Below are positions 33,646 through 41,362 of a stretch of DNA of 53,915 nucleotides, piece after piece. The DNA is taken from positions 1 through 53,915 of the forward strand of contig JADFNR010000004.1 in the NCBI GenBank assembly GCA_022563275.1, given 5' to 3'. Positions within the stretch are counted from its first letter, which is position 1, and every line of letters starts with the position of its first letter. The position numbers and the translations under genes were made by a program. The DNA is from Chloroflexota bacterium. Its GTDB lineage: Bacteria; Chloroflexota; Dehalococcoidia; UBA3495. The notes under the pieces were generated by a model. The model did no database searches, was not told the DNA's origin, and saw only the letters and a program-made list of their open reading frames with translations.

Positions 33646-36474
33646 ATGGCCGACGAAATCACGATCAGCTTTGATGGCAAAGAGGTTAAGACCCAGCCGG
33701 GCAAGATGGTCCTGGAAGCGGCCATCGAGGCCGGGGTCTACGTCCCATACCTTTGCTACCACCCCGGGATGAAGCCCTTCGCCGCCTGCCGAATGTGCGT
33801 GGTCAACGTGGAGGGGCAACGCGGTTTCCCCACCGCCTGCACCATGCCCGTGGCCGACGGCATGAAGATTCAGACCGACACGACCGAGGTTAACGACCTG
33901 CGCCGCTCGATCATGGAGATGATCATCGCCGAGCATCCCAGCGGCTGTCTCACCTGTCACCGGGTCGATATCTGCGGTCCCACCGATGTGTGCCTGCGCC
34001 ACGTATCGGTCAACGACCGCTGCGTCACCTGCCCCAAGAACGAACGGTGCGAGCTCAAGGACACGGTCCGTTACCTGGGAATGAGCCTGGAATCGCCGCT
34101 GAAATACAAGTACCGGGATATTCCCCTGGAAGTGGCCGACCCATTCTATGACCGGGACTACAATCTGTGCATCGTTTGCGGACGCTGCGTCAACGCCTGC
34201 GAGCAGTTGCGCGGCGACGACGCGATCGCGTTCACCTTGCGCAGCGGCCAGGCGCTGGTGGGCACGTCATTTGGAACATCCCTGCTGGAGTCCGGGTGCG
34301 AGTTCTGCGGCGCCTGCATCGACGTCTGCCCCGTGGGCGCATTGGTCGAGCGGGACCACAAGTGGGACAAGCCCCGCACCGTGGAGCGCACCATCTGCCC
34401 ACTCTGTCCCGTGGGCTGCCAGTTGAACGTGGAGTACGACGGCGGTGGGACCCTGATTCGGGTCGTGCCCGAGATCAACTCCCCGGCCAACCACGGCCAG
34501 GCCTGCTTCAAGGGCAAGTTCGGTCTTAATTTCGTGAACGACCCCAGCAGACTGCAGACTCCCCTGGTCCGCCGCGACGGCCAACTGGTTGAGGCGACCT
34601 GGGACGAAGCCCTCGATGTCGTGGCCGCGCGCCTCGCCGAATACTCCGGAGAGGCGTTCGCCTTTCTGACCTCCCCCAACAGCACCAACGAAGAGCACTA
34701 CCTGGCCCAGAAGTTCGCCCGGACCGCCATGAAGTCCAATAACGTTGATCAGACTTCCAATACCCAGCCTGAGTTGACCGCGGGGTTGGAGCAGTCGCTG
34801 GGTTATGCCGGGGCCACCAATCCCATCTGGGACCTGGAGCAATCGGGTTGCATAATCGTTTTTAGCAGCAACGTCACCGAGGAGCACAACGTGGTGGGCG
34901 TGCCCATCAAACGGGCGGCCCGGAAGGACGCCAAATTGGTGGTCATCGACTCCCGGGAAGTGGAGTTGACCCGCTACGCTCACGTTTGGCTGCGCCCGGT
35001 CCCCGGCACCGAGCTATTATTGCTGGGCGGGTTGCTGAAATCGGTGATCGACCAGGGGTTCCAGAAAGACGACTGGCTGGCCGAGAACTGCGAAAGCCCG
35101 GCAACCCTCCAGTACGCCCTCAGCGCCCTGGACCTGGAAGAGATCTCGAAGATAACCCAAGTCGATGCCGCGGACATCGCCGAGGCGGCCCGTCTCTACG
35201 GCGAAGCGGATACGGGCGCTCTGGTCTACGCTCTGGACAATATTCAGCCGGGCCTGGCCCGGGACTGCGTTCTTTCTTTGGTGAACCTGGCTTTGGTGAC
35301 CGGAAACTTGGGCAAACCAGGCGCGGGGATCTACCCCATGCGGCCCGGCGCCAATGAGCAGGGCGCCTGGGACGTGGGTTGCGTGCCTGACCGGCTACCC
35401 GGATACCGGTGGGTCTCAAACCCAGATGACCGGAAGGCGCTTGAGGCGCTCTGGGACTCGTCCATCCCCGAGATTCCGGGACTGGGCCTGGCCCAGATCA
35501 TCGAAGGGGCCAGAAACGGCCGGGTCAAGTCCTTATTCCTCATCGGAGACAGCCCCAATTTCAGCAACGGCAAACTGGGAGACGCCTTGGCCGCCCTGGA
35601 CAACCTGGAATTTCTGGTGGTCTGCGACTCCTTCTTGAGCGACGCCGCCCAACGCGCCGACGTTGTTCTGCCCAGGTCCACCTTCGCCGAGAAAGACGGC
35701 ACCTTCACCAACCTGGAGCGGCGCATCCAGCGTCTGAAGCCAGGCAGGAAACTGCCTGATGGCGGCGCGCGCGCTGAATGGCGGGTGATCTGCGATGTGG
35801 CCCATAAGATGGGAGCGCCGGGCTTCCTACTAGCATCGCCCTCTGAGACAATGGATGAGATAGCGCGGGTGGCGCCGGTCTACGCTGGGGTATCCTACCG
35901 GAGTCTGGCCAACCAGGGAGGCCTGGTGTTCAAGACTGACCTGAAGAGCCCGCAGCCGACTCAGGTGCTGTACGCCAGCCGGGAAGACCGAGGCCTGCAG
36001 TGGCCGGTTCAAAGCGGCGGCAAGGGCACTTCGATACTGTACGAAGACGGATTCAAGGACCGGAGAGCGGAACCCATCACGCCGGCCTTTGTTTCGGCCG
36101 ATGCGGAAGACGGCCCGGACACCGATTTCCCGCTCTGGTTCGTGCCTGGCCGGGTCCTGTTGCAACAGGAACGGGTGATCAACATCGTCAAAGGACGCCG
36201 CAACACGATCGAAAGAGACGAATTCGTGGAATTTAATCCCGCCGACGCCGCCTCGTTATCCATCCAAGAGGGTGGCAAGGTGGTGGTGGAGACGGCCGCC
36301 GGCCGGCTTGCCGGGTTGGCCCGCATCAACGAAGCGGTTCCCGTCGGCGTCGTTGCCTCCACATCCCTGTTCGGGCAGTTGGCGATCGACCTGCAGATCT
36401 CCGAAGAGATGGAGCCCGCATCCCGGGTGCCGGGACTGGATATCCACCGGGCCCGCGTCAGCAAGATCGACTAG
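33646..36474 (+). CDS. NuoG/formate dehydrogenase alpha-like iron-sulfur molybdopterin-fold subunit without Cys/Sec ligand
   Basis: A 942-residue protein. A 2Fe-2S domain comes first (CYHPGMKPFAACRMC). A His/Cys 4Fe-4S motif follows (CLTCHRVDIC, about 104-113), then two ferredoxin clusters (CIVCGRCVNAC, CEFCGACIDVCP). The Mo-bisPGD domain carries its own 4Fe-4S set (CPLCPVGC, then CFKGKFG). In formate dehydrogenases the metal-binding Cys or Sec follows NNVD. Here residues 369-378 read QTSNTQPELT with no Cys. Formate oxidation is therefore doubtful; it may be an electron-transfer subunit like NuoG. Third gene of the nuoE-F set. Confidence 0.88.
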   Translation: MADEITISFDGKEVKTQPGKMVLEAAIEAGVYVPYLCYHPGMKPFAACRMCVVNVEGQRGFPTACTMPVADGMKIQTDTTEVNDLRRSIMEMIIAEHPSGCLTCHRVDICGPTDVCLRHVSVNDRCVTCPKNERCELKDTVRYLGMSLESPLKYKYRDIPLEVADPFYDRDYNLCIVCGRCVNACEQLRGDDAIAFTLRSGQALVGTSFGTSLLESGCEFCGACIDVCPVGALVERDHKWDKPRTVERTICPLCPVGCQLNVEYDGGGTLIRVVPEINSPANHGQACFKGKFGLNFVNDPSRLQTPLVRRDGQLVEATWDEALDVVAARLAEYSGEAFAFLTSPNSTNEEHYLAQKFARTAMKSNNVDQTSNTQPELTAGLEQSLGYAGATNPIWDLEQSGCIIVFSSNVTEEHNVVGVPIKRAARKDAKLVVIDSREVELTRYAHVWLRPVPGTELLLLGGLLKSVIDQGFQKDDWLAENCESPATLQYALSALDLEEISKITQVDAADIAEAARLYGEADTGALVYALDNIQPGLARDCVLSLVNLALVTGNLGKPGAGIYPMRPGANEQGAWDVGCVPDRLPGYRWVSNPDDRKALEALWDSSIPEIPGLGLAQIIEGARNGRVKSLFLIGDSPNFSNGKLGDALAALDNLEFLVVCDSFLSDAAQRADVVLPRSTFAEKDGTFTNLERRIQRLKPGRKLPDGGARAEWRVICDVAHKMGAPGFLLASPSETMDEIARVAPVYAGVSYRSLANQGGLVFKTDLKSPQPTQVLYASREDRGLQWPVQSGGKGTSILYEDGFKDRRAEPITPAFVSADAEDGPDTDFPLWFVPGRVLLQQERVINIVKGRRNTIERDEFVEFNPADAASLSIQEGGKVVVETAAGRLAGLARINEAVPVGVVASTSLFGQLAIDLQISEEMEPASRVPGLDIHRARVSKID

Positions 36475-36488
36475 AAGAGTTAGGATTT

Positions 36489-36520
36489 AGCCAGACATAG
36501 CCAGACATAGCCAGACATAG
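36489..36520. repeat. Three tandem copies of AGCCAGACAT
   Basis: A 10-base unit repeated three times plus AG, between the NuoG-like gene and the reductase gene. The spacing equals about one helical turn per unit, so phased protein binding is conceivable, but replication slippage is enough to explain it. Confidence 0.8.
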
Positions 36521-36582
36521 ATTGATACTTGGCCTGGCGGCCAAGTGGCAATAATCAGTGGCAGTCAACCTAAGGAGTAACG

Positions 36583-37362
36583 ATGGTAGAAGCAACAACC
36601 AAGGGGCCAGCCGGCGCTCCGGACCTGACCCCGAACCCAGCGTTTCCCAAGGCCAGCTTGGTGGAGCGCCGGGACGTGACCGAAGACCTGATGGTCATCA
36701 AATTGGAGCCTTCGGAGAAATTTGACTTTAAGCCCGGCCAGTATTGCACCCTAGGACTTGGCAAGATAGAGCGCGCCTATTCCATCGTCTCCGCCCCATA
36801 CGAGAAGTATCTGGAGATCTTCGTGGAATTGGTGCCCGAAGGCGAGCTGACCCCGCGCATGTGGGACTTGAAGGTGGGCGACTGCATGTCCGTCCGCCCC
36901 AGGGCCAAGGGCATCTTCACCATGGACCGGAAGATGCACCACCACTTCATGCTTTCCACGGTCACCGGCTTGGCCCCATCCATGAGCATGGTGCGCCAGT
37001 ACCTGCACGACGGCGGCCCTGAGGGCGATGATGGGCAGCACGTCTTCTACATCATGTACGGCGCCAGCTACGTCGATGAGTTGACTTATGACGTGGAATT
37101 AAACGAACTGGCTAAGAAGTACCCGGACACGGTGAAGTTCGTTCCCACCATCAGCCGGCCAACCGAGGCCAGGAATGCCGGTTGGGAGGGCGTCACCGGC
37201 CGGGTTAACACCATCGCCGAAGAGTACCTCCAGCGATTCAATCTCCCCAAAGACGACACCAGAGTGTACGCCTGCGGCCACCCTGGCATGATCGAAGACG
37301 TGAAAGCAAAGTTCGTGCCCCAAGGCTGGAATTTTATCGAAGAGCGCTTCTGGAAACCCTAG
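36583..37362 (+). CDS. Ferredoxin-NADP(+) reductase family flavoprotein
   Basis: A 259-residue protein. The FAD-binding barrel is at about 25-115 (LMVIKLEPSEKFDFKPGQYCTLG, then the RAYSIVSAP flavin motif). The NAD(P) domain is at about 120-255 (FMLSTVTGLAPSMSMVRQYL, YGASYVDELTYDVEL, VYACGHPGMIEDVKAKF). It ends in an aromatic residue near the C-terminus (EERFWKP), as in Fpr-type enzymes. It probably exchanges electrons between NAD(P)H and ferredoxin. Its position right after the NuoEFG-like genes suggests a common redox role. TAAGGAG precedes the ATG. Confidence 0.88.
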   Translation: MVEATTKGPAGAPDLTPNPAFPKASLVERRDVTEDLMVIKLEPSEKFDFKPGQYCTLGLGKIERAYSIVSAPYEKYLEIFVELVPEGELTPRMWDLKVGDCMSVRPRAKGIFTMDRKMHHHFMLSTVTGLAPSMSMVRQYLHDGGPEGDDGQHVFYIMYGASYVDELTYDVELNELAKKYPDTVKFVPTISRPTEARNAGWEGVTGRVNTIAEEYLQRFNLPKDDTRVYACGHPGMIEDVKAKFVPQGWNFIEERFWKP

Positions 37363-37497
37363 TTCTGATCAGCCAATGAATATTCTAACCGCCGCCGGTT
37401 TCCATCTGGTGACCGGCGAGGGCTCCCACCGGACATAATTGGGAGTAGAATGACCGGTGTAATCAACTTGGTGTAATCCAAAGGGCAGGGTTGGGTA

Positions 37498-40092
37498 GTG
37501 ACACCGATTCGCCGGCAATATCTTAAGATCAAGGGCGAACATCCGGACGCGATACTGCTATTCCGGATGGGCGACTTTTACGAGACCTTCGATGACGACG
37601 CCGTGCTCGCCGCCAAAGAGCTCGAGATCACCCTCACCTCCCGCAGCATGGGTAAGGGCCTGCGGGTGCCCCTGGCGGGGGTGCCGGCCAATTCCCTTGA
37701 CACCTACCTCGCCCGCCTGATCAAGAAGGGCCATAAGGTCGCCATCTGTGAGCAGACCTCCGACCCCGCCACCTCCAAGGGGTTGGTGGACCGGGAGGTG
37801 GTCCGGGTCGTGACTCCGGGCACCGTGATCGAGTCGGCCCTGCTGGACCAGAAGACCAACAACTACCTGGCCGCTGTTTCCGTCGGTTCCGCGGCCGAAG
37901 AGCGGGTGGGACTGGCCTACGTTGACATCACCACCGGCGAGTTTCTGGCCACCGAATTGGCCCTCCACGAGCTGCCCCTGGAACTGGAGCGCATCGAAGC
38001 CGCGGAGGTGCTGGTCCCCGAATCCGACGACCCTCCGCCCTGGGCCGGTCATGGGAACAACGGCGCTGGACCCAACTACGAGCTGACGCCGGTGGAGCCC
38101 AGGATATTCCATCCGGACGAGGCCCGCCAAGCGCTCCTGTCCCACTACGGCATCCTCACTCTGGAGTCCTTTGGCTGCGAGGGCAAGGACCTGGCCGTCG
38201 CCGCCGCCGGGGCCATCGTGGAGTACCTGGCGCGCACCCAAAAGGCCGCCAAACTCAAACTGGCCAACCTGTCCATCTACGCCACCGGCAGTTTCATGAC
38301 TCTGGACTCCCAGACCCGCCGCAACCTGGAGCTGTTCGCCGCGGGGCGCAACGAAAGCAAGGAACTTTCCCTGCTGGCGGCGCTGGACCGCACCAAAACG
38401 CCCATGGGAGGCCGGTTGCTGCGTCAATGGCTGGGCCAGCCCCTGTTGGACCTTACCGAACTGGAACAGCGGCTCGACGCCGTCGACCACTTCTACCTGG
38501 ACGGCCTGAAACGGACGGCCGCGATCTCCTCCCTGGGCAAGGTCGCCGATCTGGAGCGCATCGCCGGGCGCATCGTCTCCGGGACGGTTGCCCCCAGGGA
38601 GTTGATCGCCTTGAAGGACGGCCTGGCCGCCGTGCCCAGCCTGCGGGAGTTGCTGGACGGCCCAGATCTGGAGTGGCTCCAAGGCCAACTACTCCCCTTG
38701 CCCGATGTGTGCTCGCTGATCGAGGAGTCCATCGCCCCGGACCCGGTGGGCGCCGTGGGGGACGGCAACGTGATCAGACCCGGCTTCTCAACCGAGATGG
38801 ACGAACTAAAGAGCGCCTCCTCCAACGCCCGGCAGTTCATCGCCGGACTGGAACAGAGGGAAAGGGAACGCACGTCGATAAAGGGCCTCAAAGTAGGGTA
38901 CAACCAAGTCTTTGGTTATTACATCGAAGTCACCAAGTCCAACATCGACAAGGTGCCCGAGGACTATATCCGGCGTCAGACCCTGACCAACGCCGAACGC
39001 TATATCATCCCGGAATTGAAGGAATACGAGTCCCTGGTGCTTAATGCCCGGGAACGTCTCGAAGAAGCGGAACGGGATGTCTACCACCGGGTCTGCGCCC
39101 AGTTGGCTGAATCGGCCGGCGCCATCAGCCGGACCGCCGCGGCCATAGCCAGGCTGGACGTGTTCTCGGGCCTGGCCGACGCCGCCGTGGAGAACGGCTA
39201 CGTCCGGCCCAAACTTGACGAGGGCAACGCGATCCGGATCAAGGACGGCCGCCACCCCGTGGTGGAACGGGTCCTGCAAACCGGGGCCTACGTGCCAAAC
39301 GACGTGGACCTCTCCAACGACGATACCAGGGTGTTGGTGCTGACCGGCCCCAACATGGCTGGAAAGTCCACCTATATCCGGCAGGTGGCGATCATCACCC
39401 TCATGGCCCAGATCGGCTGTTTCGTGCCGGCGTCGGAGGCGTCGATCGGTCTGGTGGACCGCATCTTCACCAGGGTCGGGCTGCAAGACGACCTGGCCAC
39501 TGGCCAGTCGACCTTCATGGTCGAGATGGTTGAGACCGCCGCCATCTTGAACCAGGCAACCCCGCGTTCGCTGGTGATCCTGGATGAGATTGGCCGGGGC
39601 ACCAGCACCTACGACGGCCTGTCCATCGCCCGCTCAGTGATCGAGCACATCCACAACGACCCCAGGCTGGGCTGCAAGACCCTGTTCGCCACCCATTACC
39701 ACGAGCTGACCAAGCTGGCCGCCAGTCTGCCCGGAGTGCGTAACTGCAGCGTGGCGGTGACCGAAGAGGGCAACAAGGTGGTCTTCTTGCACAAGATCGT
39801 GCCCGGCGGGGCCGACAAGAGCTACGGGGTTCATGTGGCCCAAATGGCTGGGCTGCCCCAGGGCGTGATCAACCGCGCCTGGGAGGTGCTCGCCGATCTG
39901 GAGGCCCAGAGCCAGGAGAATGGCGGACGCCGAGCCCGCCCAAAGGGCGAACCGGCGCAGCAGATGGCCCTGTTCACCGACGGCGGGAGGTTGCAGGGGC
40001 TGCTCCAGGAACTGGACATACCGAATCTGACGCCGCTTGAAGCCATAAACAAGCTCTACGAGCTGCAGAAAGAAGCCAACGAAGGGCCTTGA
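37498..40092 (+). CDS. mutS: DNA mismatch repair protein MutS
   Basis: An 864-residue mismatch-recognition ATPase. It starts TPIRRQYLKIKGEHPDAILLF and has the mismatch-wedge motif FYETF (Phe-x-Glu). The connector and clamp domains are followed by Walker A (TGPNMAGKSTYIRQ), Walker B (LVILDEIGRGTSTYDGLSIA) and FATHYHELT. Length is typical. GTG 37498 begins the conserved N-terminus. mutL follows 1.3 kb downstream after two short genes. Confidence 0.97.
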   Translation: MTPIRRQYLKIKGEHPDAILLFRMGDFYETFDDDAVLAAKELEITLTSRSMGKGLRVPLAGVPANSLDTYLARLIKKGHKVAICEQTSDPATSKGLVDREVVRVVTPGTVIESALLDQKTNNYLAAVSVGSAAEERVGLAYVDITTGEFLATELALHELPLELERIEAAEVLVPESDDPPPWAGHGNNGAGPNYELTPVEPRIFHPDEARQALLSHYGILTLESFGCEGKDLAVAAAGAIVEYLARTQKAAKLKLANLSIYATGSFMTLDSQTRRNLELFAAGRNESKELSLLAALDRTKTPMGGRLLRQWLGQPLLDLTELEQRLDAVDHFYLDGLKRTAAISSLGKVADLERIAGRIVSGTVAPRELIALKDGLAAVPSLRELLDGPDLEWLQGQLLPLPDVCSLIEESIAPDPVGAVGDGNVIRPGFSTEMDELKSASSNARQFIAGLEQRERERTSIKGLKVGYNQVFGYYIEVTKSNIDKVPEDYIRRQTLTNAERYIIPELKEYESLVLNARERLEEAERDVYHRVCAQLAESAGAISRTAAAIARLDVFSGLADAAVENGYVRPKLDEGNAIRIKDGRHPVVERVLQTGAYVPNDVDLSNDDTRVLVLTGPNMAGKSTYIRQVAIITLMAQIGCFVPASEASIGLVDRIFTRVGLQDDLATGQSTFMVEMVETAAILNQATPRSLVILDEIGRGTSTYDGLSIARSVIEHIHNDPRLGCKTLFATHYHELTKLAASLPGVRNCSVAVTEEGNKVVFLHKIVPGGADKSYGVHVAQMAGLPQGVINRAWEVLADLEAQSQENGGRRARPKGEPAQQMALFTDGGRLQGLLQELDIPNLTPLEAINKLYELQKEANEGP

Positions 40093-40125
40093 GCGGTCCC
40101 CCTTTTCACCAGCCCGCTTCGAACC

Positions 40126-40220
40126 TGTCATTCTGAGGAGCGAAGCGACGATGAATCTCATTGTTAGAATACGAGTGCTGCCCGAGCACAAAGAGTCCAT
40201 TCGCTACGCTCGGGTTGGCA
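40126..40220. repeat. Intergenic repeat element, copy D (degenerate)
   Basis: Starts TGTCATTCTGAGGAGCGAAG and ends GCTACGCTCGGGTTGGCA, matching the other copies at both ends but diverged inside. It is bracketed by a 20-base direct repeat (CCCCTTTTCACCAGCCCGCT at 40099-40118 and 40280-40299). It lies in the 282-base gap after mutS; nothing else is seen there. Confidence 0.6.
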
Positions 40221-40374
40221 TGTGCGCTGCGTCTCTTGAAGGAGAAACTAAGTACGGCCGGTAATGCAGAAAAATAACGCCCCTTTTCACCAGCCCGCTG
40301 CGGGTATAAGATACGCCGGGGATTTTGCCGTCCCGTCTCAGCGCCAAGGGTCCCGAGGCGTTTAGGAGGCCCAA

Positions 40375-40734
40375 TTGAGCCAGACCGTTGAATTCTATTG
40401 GTGGCCCCGTTGATCGACCTGCCGCAAGGTAAGAGAGTTGCTCTTACAGAACGGGATCGAGGTGTCGGACCGGGATTTCTTCAAGGAATCCCTCAGCGAG
40501 ACGGAGATCCGCGAGTTGGCGGCCATTGTTGGCACGGAGAACATCTTCGCCCGGCGCAGTCCCAGCCTGAAGAAGCTGGGGTTGGCCGATAAAGAGCTCT
40601 CCGATGACGAGATGATCAATCTGATGCTGCAGGAGCCAAAGTTGGTGCGGCGGCCCCTGCTTAAGGTGGGCGGCACGCTGATGGTCGGCGCCGGCAATGC
40701 CGCGGTGGATGCCGCCATCGCCGCCGCTCGTTAG
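40375..40734 (+). CDS. ArsC/Spx-family selenoprotein (in-frame TGA read as Sec13)
   Basis: From TTG 40375 (AGGAGG five bases upstream) the frame reads SQTVEFYWWPR, meets TGA at 40411-40413, and continues STCRKVRELLLQNGIEVSDRDFF to 40734: 119 residues, the normal ArsC/Spx length. Family members have C-x-x-C or C-x-x-S followed by RK at this site; here it is U-S-T-C-R-K. The C-terminal half has the ArsC signature EPKLVRRPLLKVGGTLMVGAG, including the conserved Arg pair. A perfect stem-loop at 40429-40447 fits a bacterial SECIS. Likely a thiol-disulfide reductase or arsenate reductase-like enzyme; Spx-type regulation is less likely. A gene caller would report only the part after the TGA. Confidence 0.9.
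40429..40447 (+). promoter_or_regulatory. Candidate bacterial SECIS element of the ArsC-like selenoprotein
   Basis: GTAAGAG, loop AGTTG, CTCTTAC: a perfect 7-bp stem. It starts 15 bases after the TGA and its loop lies 22-26 bases after it, with G at the second loop position. Both spacing and loop agree with SelB-binding elements. Confidence 0.8.
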
Positions 40735-40885
40735 ATCGATGGTTAAACCGCCCGGCGCCCGGCCGATTACCTGACATAACCGGCGTGTTTTATGCGATGG
40801 ACCGACGTGGAGTCTGGGCTATAATCGTGGCCCGTATCAATAAAATATCAACAGCAAATGGACAAAGAGGGCCTGTTAACTGCCG

Positions 40886-41323
40886 ATGAATATCTTCTTC
40901 GATGTGGATTACACCATCCTCGGGTTGGACAATAGCCTGAGGCCGGATACCAAGGAAACTTTCCAGGCGTTATTGGACGAAGACCACAAGATCTATATCT
41001 GGTCCGGGATGGGTGAGCGGTGGGAAGTCGTCAACAAATTCGAATTGAACCAATATGTGAGCGGCGTCTACGAGAAGCCCACTCACCACTTCCACGAACG
41101 GCTGGAAGAGCTGGGCGTGCCCTTCGAGCCCGATTTTGTCATCGACGACTATCCGGAGGTGGTTGCCGCCTTCGGCGGCGTTTGGGTGCCGCCCTATTTC
41201 TTCAAGCGGTCCGTCGACCAAGAGATGCAGCGTATCTACCGCATCGTCTGCGACTTCAAGGCCACGGGCACGTCGGAAGACAAGCAGTACCGCAAGAAGG
41301 GCTCCACCGTTCCCCTTTTCTGA
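40886..41323 (+). CDS. HAD-superfamily hydrolase-like protein
   Basis: A 145-residue small protein. Motif I is FFDVDYTILG (D6, D8), motif II sits near IYIWSGMG, and a late acidic motif is FVIDDYPEVV. These are the essential features of the haloacid dehalogenase phosphatase fold without a cap domain. Substrate unknown. A TATAAT at 40820-40825 may be its promoter, but no good -35 is seen. Ends 39 bases before mutL. Confidence 0.75.
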   Translation: MNIFFDVDYTILGLDNSLRPDTKETFQALLDEDHKIYIWSGMGERWEVVNKFELNQYVSGVYEKPTHHFHERLEELGVPFEPDFVIDDYPEVVAAFGGVWVPPYFFKRSVDQEMQRIYRIVCDFKATGTSEDKQYRKKGSTVPLF

Positions 41324-41362
41324 TTCCCTCAGGACTGACCCTCTTCCGGACGGGACTTCGTC

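Noticed and set aside
33646..36474. Calling this gene a formate dehydrogenase
   Set aside because: The Cys/Sec metal ligand is missing, so only a NuoG/FdhA-like fold is claimed.
36489..36520. Iteron-type replication origin
   Set aside because: Only three 10-base units, no DnaA boxes or replication gene nearby.
40411..40413. TGA as a real stop, with the ArsC-like gene starting downstream at 40438
   Set aside because: That start would remove the first strand and the active site of the fold. The upstream TTG has an AGGAGG, and the joined protein has normal family length.
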